Both the position numbers and the translations under genes were made by a program. 64,000 nucleotides of DNA from Ricordea florida (taxonomy: Eukaryota; Cnidaria; Anthozoa; Corallimorpharia; Ricordeidae), in the NCBI GenBank assembly GCA_949710005.1, contig OX453283.1, positions 24,085,204 through 24,149,203 on the forward strand. Reading direction: 5' to 3'. The notes beneath the pieces are model-generated. The model had not been told where the DNA came from. It did not search any database and saw nothing but the letters and a program-made list of their open reading frames with translations. Positions 1-11,353 of this stretch are shown piece after piece (positions within the stretch are counted from its first letter, which is position 1; the number at the start of each line of letters is the position of its first letter).

Positions 1-234
1 GGTAAAGTAAAGCTTTAATAGTGTAGTGTCATGTATTACATGAAGTAGGGACCTAGAGAGAGATTATTATGGGATAAGGTAGAAGAATAAAGAGAGCACA
101 TGGTCGACTAGTTTTCTCAAGTTAAGGTTTACAACTAGCGTCACTCAATTTATGTATTAAGGGGACACGACATGTAGCTACTTCTTTACTTGATAATAGT
201 ACTTAATAATCCTTTATTTTGTGTTACTTTGCAG

Positions 235-2135
235 ATCAGCTGGTACAATGGCAATGCTATTTTCTCCATAATATTTCTCACTTTGGTTTCTGGGTTTTTG
301 GCTGCTCTTTTGTTACATTACATGTACAACAACGTTGGTAAGCCTGTGCTCAATAGTTTCCATAACTGAAATTCAAATGTTATATTTTTTCTTACTCCCT
401 TTGAATGCAGTTGAATAATTTTATGTGGTGAATAATTTTTTTTAACAAATTAATTTGTTTACATGTTAATTATAAATTTAATTTCTTATTTGGAAATACC
501 TTTTTTAAATAAATTTGATATATAGGGCAAATTTTAATATGTAGCAACAAATCTTAAACATCCAAGAATAAACAACCTTGTTATTTTTTTATATTTTGAA
601 TTACTCAACTTCAAATCCCCAGTTTGAGCTGACATTGGAACTTTTTATTTCCTAGAGGTTTTCAGTAATATAATTTTTTGTGATCACCTGCCTACATTCA
701 TCAGTTACACAAAGTAACACATTTTACGAATCTTTTGCTGGCAACTTGCAGGTGCATCAGTGACTAATAGAGTGTTGTGTCTTGTTCCTATTGTTGCATG
801 GTTGGAAGACTGGCTCTTTGTTAGAAAATTTGCAATGCTTAGTATCCTATACACAACTTTGGAAGTGGTTGGTAAGTAATGATACTGGCTGGAACACATT
901 GTGCATTATTTTTTCTCAAGCATCTGAGCAGGCCGGAATCCTAATCCTTGAATTTGATCAGCTAATCACACGCTCATGCCTGGTCCATCTTTTTATGATA
1001 TGACACGCGAGCCAGATTTTTTCCCTGCTTAAGGGATAACGGCTTGTTCGAAACATTAAATGTTACAAAAAGTAAATAAGTTATTTACCAGGTTAGGTTG
1101 GTCCGTATGGGAAAACAAGCTGTGCCCTTGGTTTTGAGTACAGCCCTTGGCGTTCATTTGCCTGGTAAATAAGTACATACGTGTATATGTACATACCTTA
1201 CTGTACATAAGTAAGGTATGTAAGTAAGTAAGGTATCGCACATTTTGCATTGAATATGTGTAAGTTGTCACGAGGACACCCTCTGATGTCTTATACATGA
1301 AATAAAACATGGCTGCCTCATGTAGATGTAAAAATTGCATTCAAAATCTGTGAGGTGTCAAGAGGGACATCCCCTGGTATCTCACAAATGAAATAAAACA
1401 TAGCTTCCCATGTTTTGTATTGCACATGCGCAAGTTCCTTTGGTATGCCTTACAGATGTGCACCCTTTTTGTTAGCTGTAACCTTCACTTATGTAAGGTA
1501 ACAGGTATGGCTAAGATAATGCCAAATCATTTTCATTTTTCCTCAAACACCATTATTCTTTTAAACTAATTATGCCTTTTTAAAAAGACAATTTTTAAGC
1601 TTGGCACATCCAAACCTGGAAAAGAAAATCTGAGTTTTTCCAAACAGGAGGGTAAAAGAAAAAGGGAAAACAAGGAAAAAATATAGAAAACTCAGAAAAA
1701 GGAAGTCCAAGTTCTCTCAAATAGTTTACAAGCAGTGGCTAGATTTCTGTATCACCCTATACTTGATTATGCATGCTCTACCTGTTTTGTCTTCTGTAGG
1801 GTAATGCACATTCAAACATTTCTTGTTTTCGAAGAAGAGAACACTGTGTAAGTAGAGCAGGTATAATGAGGTATGAGATGACTTGGAAATATAGCAGCTG
1901 ATACACTGCATCTTTTCAGTAGTTTACCTGTTGCAAAATATTTCCTTTTCATTTTTTCACTGTTTTCTTGGTTGTTTGTTTAACCACAGGTGTGGTACTT
2001 GTCTTTGTTGGACTGACTCTGTCCAGTTTGGAATCACAGCAGTTTACCAGTACTCTCCAGCAACCATTGATAGGCTCCTCAGCAACATCTGATGAGGTCT
2101 GTACACTACATACTGTAAATGTATCTGTACTGTAA
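235..2135 (+). CDS. 3' exons of a multi-pass membrane protein gene
   Basis: Three exons join in frame: 235-337, 752-871 and 1990-2135, with stop TAA at 2133-2135. Each internal boundary has AG acceptor and GTAAG donor signals, and both introns are phase 1, which supports the model. The upstream exons lie outside the window. The conceptual product is rich in hydrophobic stretches: a strong membrane helix in exon 1 (residues like SIIFLTLVSGFLAALLL), a second in exon 2 around LCLVPIVAWL, and a third at the start of exon 3 (VVLVFVGLTL), followed by a polar tail of about 35 residues. The pattern of alternating helices with a short charged loop recalls EamA/DMT-type transporters, but I cannot place it in a family. 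Intron 2 is filled with diverged repeats. Confidence 0.68.
1249..1460. repeat. diverged tandem repeat of about 90 bp in intron 2
   Basis: Two to three copies of a unit that contains GTGTCA..GGACA..CCTC..GGTAT and then GAAATAAAACAT. The copies are clearly related but diverged. They lie within the second visible intron of the membrane protein gene. Confidence 0.5.
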
Positions 2136-2140
2136 ATAAA
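2135..2140 (+). terminator. polyadenylation signal AATAAA
   Basis: AATAAA overlaps the last base of the TAA stop codon of the membrane protein gene. This would give an extremely short 3' UTR; a later signal could be used instead. Confidence 0.45.
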
Positions 2141-2199
2141 ATTCATAAGCAATTTGTACGACTATTGTCTACAGGCAAATTAAATTTGTAAAGGTAATC

Positions 2200-2329
2200 A
2201 GTTTCGAGTTAATTTGGAATTAATTTGCATGAGTGAGTTTTTCGAAAAGCTGAAATTGCATGAGCCGCTTCAGTGACTGCAATTTCAGCTTTTTGAAAAA
2301 CTCACAAGTGCAAATTAATTCCAAACTGA
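2200..2329. mobile_element. hairpin MITE-like palindrome
   Basis: The arms 2200-2260 and 2278-2329 are near-perfect inverted repeats (core TTCAGCTTTTTGAAAAACTC on the right arm). Nothing is coded. A related diverged sequence lies at 51390-51495, next to the left end of element 2. Confidence 0.6.
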
Positions 2330-2643
2330 ACGAGAAAAACCGTATGATTACTTATTAATAATATAAACATGAAAAAAATGGCCTGGAGGAAGTGCCGGAA
2401 GATCTCATTGCTGTTGACAATCTTGATTCAACTGAAACCTATATTATCATAGAGCAAATGAAGGTTAACAATTGTACACTTTTCCTATAGAGACAAACTT
2501 AATTTTGGTGCATGTTTCCCAATGTTCACTAGCCCTTCCATTTCCAATTTTTTCCTTTTTTTAATTACTTCAAGTTTCTTTTGAAATAAATTAAAAATAG
2601 AAAAGAAAATAATTGAGATTAAAAACAAAAAAAGGGAAAAAAT

Positions 2644-2798
2644 GGGTAAGATTTACGCACAGGTCCCTACTTCATTATGCATTCTGTAACTGTACTATTT
2701 CGTTCTTCGAACACAATAAATATTTGCACGTGTATTACACCAGACAAGACAGCTGCAGCATGCATAATGAAGTAGGGACCTGTACGGAAATCTTGCCG
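2644..2798. mobile_element. MITE with about 37-bp terminal inverted repeats
   Basis: The termini are inverted: the left arm contains AGGTCCCTACTTCATTATGC and the right arm carries its complement at 2760-2781. A fragment of the same arm (GAAGTAGGGACCT) occurs at 42-54. No coding content. Confidence 0.6.
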
Positions 2799-2799
2799 A

Positions 2800-3655
2800 G
2801 ATTTTTTACAAAAATGCTATGGTGCTGATGGGCCACCATCAGTAAACTGGTCATCGCCAGGGTCGGTTATTTACACAAGGTTCAGGTAGAGATAAATCAG
2901 ACCGTTGCAGTGGAAATTGAATTTGAGCTGTTTCAACTTAACCTCCCAACCTCGTTTATACCACGCCAGAATAACTAGTCAATTCTTGCACTCTCAAAAT
3001 GAGTTAGTTCCATTAAATCAATCGCTGATAGGTCACCTTCGAACGCGTCCAATTTTACTTGAACCACTGACGGCTTTAGTTTGACACCGTTTAAACAAAC
3101 GACCCGAAACTTTAAGCTCCAGTTTAATCCGTAAATATATTGCAGACAGAAAAACAATGAATATGACTTACTGGTTACCTTTAGTTATAGTTTGTGATTC
3201 CATAAGTAGCTGTAAGCGTCGTATGAAAATTTCCAGCATCGCTCAGATTGAGTACACGTTCGTCACTCGATCGACCTTGCAAGATATTGATGTACGGCAC
3301 TTCGAAACCCATTTTTTTGCGGCTTTAAATACTTCCAAGACATTACTTGAAAACAGCTTTGGGTGAGAGACGTTCTTGTACTTTTGTCCTCAATTTATGA
3401 AGCTTCTAAGGTACGGGAATTGAAACCGTTTTCGCGAAATTGTACGGCACCAACTTCTTTCGTACAAAAACTTGAAGTATAACTGCCACCTCCTGCCAAG
3501 ACGGTTTAACTTGGCAGCCGCGTCTGTAGTTTAATATTTCCCGCGGGAGTTTAAAACCTCCACCAATCAGATTGCCAGAAACTCGGTAAAATTATATGAA
3601 CTCACGGGGGTAACGTTATGCAAAAGATTGTTATTCATCGTCGTAACTTCAATGA
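2800..3655. other. non-coding stretch, nothing recognised
   Basis: Short ORFs only, with no family resemblance and no splice-consistent exon chain. I see no repeat structure. Confidence 0.4.
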
Positions 3656-3660
3656 TAATT

Positions 3661-3764
3661 AACAATTATTCGCCGAAGGCGAAGTGATTCTCGGTGAATA
3701 TTCACCAAGACGAAGTCGAGGTGAATATTCACCGATAATCACTGAGCCTGAGGCGAATAATTGT
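3661..3764. mobile_element. hairpin element 1 of the ATTATTCGCC type
   Basis: A palindrome whose arms start with ACAATTATTCGCC and end with GGCGAATAATTGT. A smaller internal palindrome, GGTGAATATTCACC-like, is nested in it. The right flank reads TTTAGTATA, as in the next copy. Confidence 0.6.
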
Positions 3765-3956
3765 TTTAGTATAAATACATGGGTGGTTATTTCAAAAAAG
3801 AAAAGAAAAAGCATTGTACAACACGAAAAAATTTTATTTCATCAAAAGCGCGCGAACGACTGGCAGCCATTTTGTTCGTCGAGGTGATTATCGGCTGATA
3901 GTCCGAGATAGCGAACCAATCAGAGCGCGCGATTTTGTATAATCATCTGAGTATTT

Positions 3957-4065
3957 AACAACTATTCACCGAAGTGGAGGTGGCTAGTGGTGGATATTTA
4001 CCGAGCCGCGAAGCGGCGAGGTAAATATCCACCACTAGCCACCGACACTGAGGTGAATAGTTGTT
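3957..4065. mobile_element. hairpin element 2, related to the one at 3661
   Basis: A near-perfect palindrome with arms AACAACTATTCACC / GGTGAATAGTTGTT, centred on GCGAAGCGGC. It is followed by TTTTAGTATATAC, the same right flank as the copy at 3661-3764, so the two belong to one family. Confidence 0.62.
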
Positions 4066-4683
4066 TTAGTATATACTAAAACAGTGAGATAAGTGTACAC
4101 AAAAAAAGAAAAGGGCTTGGAAAATGGAGGACTTCCCAAATGACAATCCAAGGCAGCGCCGATCGCCGTTAGGGATTTTTTGTTGTAATTACTGCCGTAC
4201 GTCTCGTTTTCTCGCTGAGAGAAAAAATTTTGCTTAGTTCTAGTGGCGACATTTCATCAAATGGAATTGCAAAAATTCTGTATTTGAAAGCATTCTGTTA
4301 AAAATATAATTCAACTTTGGTTCTCAAGTAAGGAAGCGATATCAAATTTGGTTATGCAAGATTAATTTGCATTTGTAAACAAAACCTTTCTCGTTGCTTT
4401 TTACCGCTAAACTCCGGGTTAAAAACATAAGCCATTACCTCTGAACACGGCCAAGCCAAATTTAGTCGCTTTCTTGAAGTTTCTAGGGACTGCTTCGTTG
4501 TTAATTTGGATGATTTCTTCGCTTGTTATACATACAAACCGGGCCGCCATATTCGCGCGGCAGAGCGAAAAATTCGCAAGTTGCTCGGAGGTAAATAGCA
4601 CAGGATATTCGGAGTTTGACTAGCCAATCAGAGCGCACCTTCAACGCTATCCACTGTTTTAGTATATACTAATTATACTAATT

Positions 4684-4888
4684 AGTATAAATCTACTAGT
4701 GTTCTATCACAAATGCCGCGCTCTGATTGGCTACGCTACTCACTATGTATTCTGTGATAGATAGTGAGCAGTGTAATGGCGGCCGCTTCTTCACGTTTTC
4801 GAAGTGTCCGTGAAGAGGATTTAGACAGTTAACTGGTCGAGGCTGTTCCAGAAAAGACAAAGTTTTGAACGACTAGTAGATTTATACT
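4684..4888. mobile_element. MITE with TIR AGTATAAATCTACTAGT
   Basis: The 17-bp ends at 4684-4700 and 4872-4888 are exact inverted repeats. The interior is non-coding. The left flank is a run of TTAGTATA-like sequence shared with the hairpin elements upstream, which suggests preferred insertion next to such sites. Confidence 0.62.
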
Positions 4889-5016
4889 AAAACAATTAGA
4901 TTCTCTCGCCCTCGTCAACTATCATGCGATAGAAATCTCGAGCTCATAATCTAATTGTTTAATAAATTAGTTCTATGGTCTCACGACGGAGTCACTTGGG
5001 TGGTGGTCGCGACGTT

Positions 5017-5056
5017 TCGACTGATTACTGCTTGTCTTCTTCAGGCGAAGAAGAGG
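5017..5056 (-). ncRNA. possible hammerhead-ribozyme-like core (Penelope-like repeat)
   Basis: On the minus strand the sequence reads CTGAAGA, then a short stem GAC..GTC closing a loop, then GAAAC and GTC. This matches the order of hammerhead core boxes (CUGANGA, stem II, GAAA, then a UH cleavage context). Such cores are known in Penelope-like retroelements. Stem III would be very short. The assignment rests on pattern only. Confidence 0.3.
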
Positions 5057-5059
5057 GTA

Positions 5060-5890
5060 ATTATTTGTATGCCAATTACACAGATGGGATTGAACAGCTC
5101 TGCCTAAAAAAGATGCTATTGTGTGCACTTTGAAACAAAGGCCAATATGACCTTTATACTAAGAAAAGTGCCAGATTATAACTTATGATTTTATTGATTT
5201 GAATTTCATAATTACAGGAATCTGAAAGAAAGCGGTTTTATCAAAACATCCGGGTAACTGAGGAGGGCGTTTCTGACGAGGAAGTTAAACACAGCCCGAA
5301 ATCGTCCAGCACAAGAGGAAATCCCTTCCCACCCCTGGTGAAGGTGAAACGAGACGATCAATCATATACCGCTGACTCCTAGAGTAGAAGACACGCCTGC
5401 TTTATATTCTATCGGCGAATTACACCCCTGCTACAGTTGAGGCTTCACAATTATGACAAATTGCGCATGGGGGTTGTGAAAATACGCAATCTTATTTTTT
5501 TGAATATCTAAATGTACAAAGAAACTTTTTGTAGATTTTTCGTGGACCTACACGAGTGAAATCAATTTTTATTTCTCAATTTTTTAAACAAAATAAACCA
5601 CGTACAAGTTACCGAGAAGACTGTAGTATTTTTTTAGAGCAGAACGAACACCAAAGGAGCTTACTATTCAATAAACTTTTTTGCTTTCCGCAGATTCGGG
5701 AATTTTTTGTTTGTCGAATGGAACGTTTATTTTAGATGGACAAACCCACTGTAACTTCCCATGCGTCTCCATACCTTCTGTGACATTTTCAAACATAAGA
5801 AAGCCAAAACGAAATCACGAAATGACCAAGAAGAACGCGCCATTTCGGGATCAGCAGCCTCTCTTGCCTTTCTTTTTTGCAGCTTCTCTT
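5060..5890. other. non-coding stretch, nothing recognised
   Basis: No supported gene and no repeat structure that I could define. The long open frames at 5681-6020 run into the MITE at 5891 and are not supported. Confidence 0.4.
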
Positions 5891-6290
5891 GAGGCCCCAT
5901 TAGGGGTTTTAGGGATACGGGATATTTGCGAAAAAAATTATAGGGATACGGGATATTTCGAGGAAAAATTATAGGCATACGGGATATTTTGAAAAGAGAT
6001 AGTGGGATATCGAACGTCAAAGTTTTCTTTTTTGACAGAATAAAACAGGTTAATTGATTAATATGAAAGACACGAAATGTAAAAAAAAGTACTTGAAAAT
6101 GCGAATTAATGTATTTCCCAATGAAATATTGACAATGTTACCACTTCCAACACCCCCCCCCCCCACCCCCGACATATTTTTACCCAGCAAAACGCTCCAG
6201 TGACGTCATCAGTATTAACTTGAATTATAGGGATACAAACTACAGGAATTAATGGGATACGGGATATTCAGACCCCCCTAATGGGGCCTC
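5891..6290. mobile_element. 400-bp MITE with TIR GAGGCCCCATTAGGGG
   Basis: Terminal inverted repeats GAGGCCCCATTAGGGG / CCCCTAATGGGGCCTC. It is flanked on both sides by TCTCTT, a perfect 6-bp target duplication. Inside are several copies of GGGATACGGGATATT near both ends. A second copy lies at 20934-21307. Confidence 0.78.
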
Positions 6291-6589
6291 TCTCTTATCG
6301 GCTAATTGTCGGTCTAAAAACCTGTTGCGTTTACGAGTGACGTAGAACAAAGAAAACAAAGAAGACAAAACAATAGAGACTAGGAAAATAATAGTGAAAA
6401 AAAAAGAAAAACAAAGAAAAACTTCACAGGTTTTTACACCGAGATAAACCCATTTTATCTTACGGTGGGAGAACTTATTAATTCGTTTGATAAGCCCATT
6501 GTTCGTCTTAAAAAAACTCATCGGCAACAGCATCAAATGCACCTAAATGCATGCAAGGATAACAATAAATGATAGAGTACATCTACTAA

Positions 6590-6879
6590 GGGACGGACCA
6601 TTAGAAAAGTGATGGGGGGAGGGGGCGGGGAAAAAAACAAAAAAAAATTAATGCAAGGGGAAATGCCAAGAAAAAAATTCATGCAAAGACGAAGGCAAAA
6701 AAAAAAATTCATGCAGAAGTAAGGTCCAATTGTGACTTTTTCACACGTAGTAAAAAAAATTCGTGCAGAGGGGTTAACCTGAAAAAAAAATTCCTGCACA
6801 AGCAGTGAGCGAAAAAATAAATTCGTGCAAGGTGAAAATTCCCCACCCCCCCCCCATCACTTTTCTAATGGTCCGTCCC
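6590..6879. mobile_element. PIF/Harbinger-like MITE, copy 1
   Basis: Ends GGGACGGACCATTAGAAAAG and its complement, flanked by the 3-bp duplication TAA (6587-6589 and 6880-6882). The TWA target and GGG terminus fit PIF/Harbinger elements. The interior is a series of degenerate units with A-runs followed by TTCATGCA or TTCGTGCA. Confidence 0.75.
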
Positions 6880-7069
6880 TAAACAAAACACAAAACAATA
6901 CACCGACACTATAAGTAATCCGTAATGAAGTATCGGTTTATATTGAAATCTGTCGTTGGTTTCAAAGTTATCACTGCAGTTTTTGTAATGCTTAAATGTT
7001 GGACTCGAACTCAAAACCATACTGTAACTAGTGTTAACAAAAAAGCTAGTGTACAATAGAGCGTATGCA

Positions 7070-7238
7070 TATGACGTCACGGCAGCCATGTTGGTGTCCC
7101 CAGACAAAGAAAAGGCAGCCATGTTGGCGTCCCAAACTGAGCCTCCAGGAATTAAATTCTATTCTTATGCAAACATCCTCTTTTGTTTCCGTTGAAAAGA
7201 TGGCCGCTGATCACGTGAGTGAATAGGCTCTATACCTG
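7070..7238. repeat. dispersed repeat, copy A (GACGTCAC..GGCAGCCATGTTGG)
   Basis: A segment of about 165 bp beginning at a GACGTCAC site, with tandem GCAGCCATGTTGG boxes and ending CACGTGAGTGAA. It is repeated in the same orientation at 7490-7652. Confidence 0.55.
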
Positions 7239-7489
7239 TTACGTAGATGTCGACTCATACCATGCTATGGGCTCGTCCTCGGTGTAAAAACCTGTTACGT
7301 TCACGAGTGACGTAGAAAAAAGAAAATAAAGGAAGGTTGTCGCTGACGGCTGAATTGTATGGATGCTCTGTGGACTAAGTGAAAGATGTAAAATCCAGCG
7401 CTTTGTGAACTAGTAATCGGAAGGTCGTAGGTCCAGCTTCCATTGTAGCATAGATTTGAGAAAGCGCACGCTATGTTTGGCTAAAGTGT

Positions 7490-7652
7490 TTTCACATGAC
7501 GTCACAGCAGCCATATTGGTGTTCCAAAACAATGAAACGGCGGCCATGTTGGTGTTCCAAACTAATCGTCTAGGAGTTGAACTCTTTTCTTTTGTTCCAA
7601 AAACATTTGCATGGCTGCTGGCCACGTGAGTGAAAACGCTCTATACGCGCGA
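7490..7652. repeat. dispersed repeat, copy B
   Basis: A diverged direct copy of 7070-7238, with the same order of GACGTCAC, CAGCCATATTGG, GGCCATGTTGG and CACGTGAGTGAA boxes. The E-box and CRE-like sites are part of the repeat, so they are not evidence for a promoter. Confidence 0.55.
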
Positions 7653-8105
7653 TCCATTTGCTCATGGGTTGCATGTTGACGTCAAATTGTGAAGTTGGGA
7701 AGTCTTATGTTATAAAGGAAATAGGCAGTTGTGCAACCATCGAGTTATGAACAAACTTGGGAGGTTTGCTAAGCACTCAAGAGGCTTGAAATGCTCTCGA
7801 CTGCGCCTCGAGCATCTCTCACGGTTCTTTTGCGCTTAGCAGCCTACCAAGTGCGTTCATAACTTGATGGTTGCAGAGCTGCTGCGTTTACCATTTTTTT
7901 TAATATAAGAAAGCAGCTCAGAGAGCAACGGTAGATCTGCTCCCGTTGCGCCACTTCATCCGGGACCCGAGTGGCGTATTTTCCGTATGTCACCTTTGTG
8001 AGTGTCGTCTCGTTCAATGACGTCACGATTCCCGCCTTTTGCTTTTGTTGAATTGGTTTTTATTTAGTTTTCATATAATAAAAAGAACATGACACGTTGG
8101 CTCGA

Positions 8106-8208
8106 AGATATGAATTTTATGTTCGAGTGGCAAGAACAATATCTCACTCGTTCGCTTCGCTCACTCGTGAGATATTGTTCTTGCCTCTCGAACATAAAAT
8201 TCATGTCT
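8106..8208. mobile_element. hairpin element with about 42-bp arms
   Basis: The arms 8107-8148 and 8167-8207 are near-perfect inverted repeats around a GCTTCGCTCACTCG loop. The same hairpin family forms the outer element at 9895-10380. Confidence 0.65.
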
Positions 8209-8721
8209 TCTCGCCACCCTGTAATATCCTCTATATATGGGCTTTATAGGTATGCGCGACCCTTAAGAGTACGGTTTTTAAACCGTTTTGGTCATAAATA
8301 GGGTATCAATTTTAGCCATTTTGCCGCCATTATGGTAATAAATAAAGTATCGATTTTTGCAGTCTAGTCTTGAATTCGCTTTTTTTGAGAGAAGCTACTT
8401 CTTCATCATGTCCCCTCTCCTTCCATCCTTGCTTTGCCTTCCTCTACCCCGTTTAATAAACGCCTGCTACGCGAGCTAGATAAGACCGGCAACAAACGGG
8501 TCAGGTCATAAATGGGGTATCAAAATTTTGGTCAGGTCCTAAATGGGGTAGGGAAAATCGCAGATTTTGTTCGTAAATTGGGTAAGGGTTTTGGAAAGCG
8601 GGTCACACATCCCTACCCAATTGCGAGTACCCCTCCCCCTTCGGGATCTGTTGTGCAGTTCATAGGTTCGATTTCCGCCGAGGTCAAAGACATTTTTCTT
8701 TGTCTCCAGTGGATCTTTTTA

Positions 8722-8980
8722 GGGATGGATCATTAGAAAAGTGATGGGGGGGGGGGTGGGGTGGGGAAAAAACAAAAAAATTCATGCGAGGGAAAATGCC
8801 AAGAAAAGGATAAAAAACAATTCAGGCAATTGTGACTTTTTCACACGTAGTAAAAAAAATTCGTGCAGAGGGATTCACCTGGAAAAAAAATTCCTGCACA
8901 AGCAGTGAGCGAAAAAAAAATTCGTGCAAGCTGAAAATTCCCCACCCCCCCCCCCCATCACTTTTCTAATGGTCCGTCCC
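8722..8980. mobile_element. PIF/Harbinger-like MITE, copy 2
   Basis: Same family and orientation as 6590-6879. Ends GGGATGG and CCGTCCC, flanked by the duplication TTA (8719-8721 and 8981-8983). The interior A-run/TTCGTGCA units are conserved. Confidence 0.75.
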
Positions 8981-9372
8981 TTATTTCCAGTATTAAGGCT
9001 AGCACTCACCGGGAATATCAGGAAGTGATTTGTGGCGCAAAAGTTTACACTCAGTGTCAATTCTGTGATTCACCATTCACTCTGGGCTTTTTGTGCGACG
9101 CGGCACAAATTCGATATCACCATTTAAATACATGAGGCGCTGTTAGGGGCAAATTCCGACAAGCGACATGGCCTTGAAACGGAGCAGCTCACGCGAAATT
9201 ACGACGGCGACCTCGAACCCTCCGAAATTGCGACGTGAAAAGGTTTGAAACTCAGACGGGCGACATAAAGAACCCCCTTAACAGGGATGCATACATGGCT
9301 CTTACATCAAGTCTTATTATTATTGGATGTCACTCAAGTATAACATTTGTTCCAATGTTCAGTCAGTATTTT

Positions 9373-9557
9373 GGTTTATACTTAATATATACTATACTAT
9401 ATAGTTTATACCATATAGTCTCCCGCACCCATCACAATGGTGCGGGAGACTTTATGGCATAGTGGCATGAAGTATAAACCCTCCCATTGTGCCATAATCT
9501 CCCGCACCATTTTGATGGTAGCGGGAGACTATATGGCATACTGGGATGAAGTATATC
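9373..9557. mobile_element. 185-bp double-hairpin insertion with 10-bp duplication
   Basis: TCAGTATTTT occurs at 9363-9372 and again at 9558-9567, as a target duplication would. The insert contains two hairpins built on GTCTCCCGCACC and its complement, and repeated ATGGCATA..GGGATGAAGTATA segments. I do not recognise the family. Confidence 0.62.
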
Positions 9558-9894
9558 TCAGTATTTTTTTAGAGACACAGTGAGGTTTTGCATTAACCCA
9601 GAACTTTGTGCTTGTTTCAATTTGGTGTGTTTAAGAGAGACTAATGATTAAAGTAATTCTCCAAAGCTATAATGTAGAGCGATCATTATTAAATCTACCC
9701 TACAAATTCGTTTACCCTTGCTTCACCTACGCTAGGCAATCTAATTGTAATCATCTTCCGATGACACCGATACAATGGACTGGCTCAAAACTCTATTTTT
9801 GCTAAAAGGCCCCGCTTGTTGCTTACGCCGGCAACACGTTACATTTTAAACATTTTTAGGAATGAAATACATAAAGGATATTGCACGGTTACAC

Positions 9895-10380
9895 GGTGGC
9901 GAGAAGATACGAATTTTGTGTTCGAATGGCAAGACTAAGGGACCATTCATTTTTTAAGGAATAGGTGGGGCTAATGGGATTTGGGGGGGCACGCGAAAAA
10001 AATTGGCTTCAAAGGGGGGGCCACCCCAAAAAAATGAAGAAAAAGGGGGGTCAAGCGAAAAAAAAGCGAAGAAAAAGTGGTATGAAGTTTTCATGAATTG
10101 ATGAGAAACTCTCCTGCTTTATTCACGAAATATAAACATCTTTTCGAGGTGGCCAGGGGGGGTCATCCCAAAAAAATTCCTTTTGAGGGGGAGTCATGTG
10201 AAAAAATTGGCAAGCCGAGGGGGGGGGTCACTCAATTTCCCACTGACACTCCCCCACAACCCCACCAGCCCCCCCTACCCCTTAAAAAATGCACGGTCCC
10301 TAATATCTCACGAGTGAACACAGCGAACGAGTAAGATATTGTTCTTGCCACGAGAACATAACATTCACATCTTCGAGCTA
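9895..10380. mobile_element. hairpin element split by a nested MITE
   Basis: Sequence at 9895-9938 and 10304-10380 matches the two arms of the hairpin at 8106-8208 (GAGAAGATACGAATTTTGTG on the left, TAAGATATTGTTCTTGCC on the right). It is separated by the insertion at 9939-10300. Confidence 0.58.
9939..10300. mobile_element. nested Harbinger-like MITE (GGGACC family)
   Basis: The ends GGGACC and GGTCCC lie in inverted repeats of about 22 bp that share CATTTTTTAAGG. TAA at 9936-9938 and 10301-10303 is the target duplication. G-rich and A-rich blocks fill the interior. The ends differ from those of the GGGACGG family but the target is the same. Confidence 0.7.
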
Positions 10381-10384
10381 ACTT

Positions 10385-11350
10385 GTAGTTTTCTCTTTGT
10401 TATATAGACATAAACACATTAAGACGTTCGTTTGGCAGCTATATAAACAAACTGAATCGTGCAAGGCGGGAAATGACGTCATCGATATCCTCACTAGTGA
10501 GCACATGGAAAATTCGCTGCTACGGTCCCGGATGTAGTTTCATGAATTTTACGAGTGGTGCAATTCCCAGTAAAATACTCACATCCATATAATAAAATAC
10601 GTATACACAAATTCCCATGTTAGTAATTGCAGTATTAAAGGCCTAACTAAAAAGAAAAAAAATTTCTGAAAAGGTCTTTTCTTTTCTCTGTATTTTTTTG
10701 AACGAAAATGCAATTCCTAATTTATGGAAATAATAATCAAATTTGACTTATTTGAACTGCGGCTGGAAACGGAACTGAAGATGTGACCCACGCAGTATCG
10801 ATATCAACGCAATTTTTGGCGATCAACCCTTTGAGCTCCAATATTATTATTTATTTTCTCCTAACTGTTCTCATATCTGTTATCGTACTGGTGAGGAGAA
10901 TTTGTCGAAATATCAATACAAGTCTTTTTGGTGATCATTTTCGTTATTCTCATAACATGAATGGTTGATAAACAGTGAATTTTGCAATGAGAAATTGGAT
11001 GCTAGTCACTACTGGGACTTTTAGAGTTAAGGCTGAAAAAACGAGAGTAAGAACGGTCTGTTCTTTTCTTTCTTTCTTTTCTTTGCCGTGCCAATTTAGT
11101 TACTATTGTGTAGGTCAAATTTGCGATTACGTTTTCAACTGCATCAAAGACGAAATTTGCTAATTGAAAATTTGACAATTTCAGCCTCAACCGAATTACT
11201 GAAAATTGCATTAACACTGCGAGGTTCGAATTTCCCATTACGTTTCCATCAGGAGTGCAAATATTTAACTTACTATTTTCATTAAAACTCAAATCGTTGA
11301 CGAAGTTTATATGAGCATGCATAAATTATTATGACCCCTTCAGTTGACTG
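10385..11350. other. non-coding stretch, nothing recognised
   Basis: AT-rich sequence with short ORFs on both strands. None continues into splice-consistent exons and none resembles a family I know. Confidence 0.4.
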
Positions 11351-11353
11351 CAG

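Noticed and set aside
7070-7652. CRE-like and E-box sites as a promoter
   Set aside because: They are part of a repeated segment present twice and no gene start follows.
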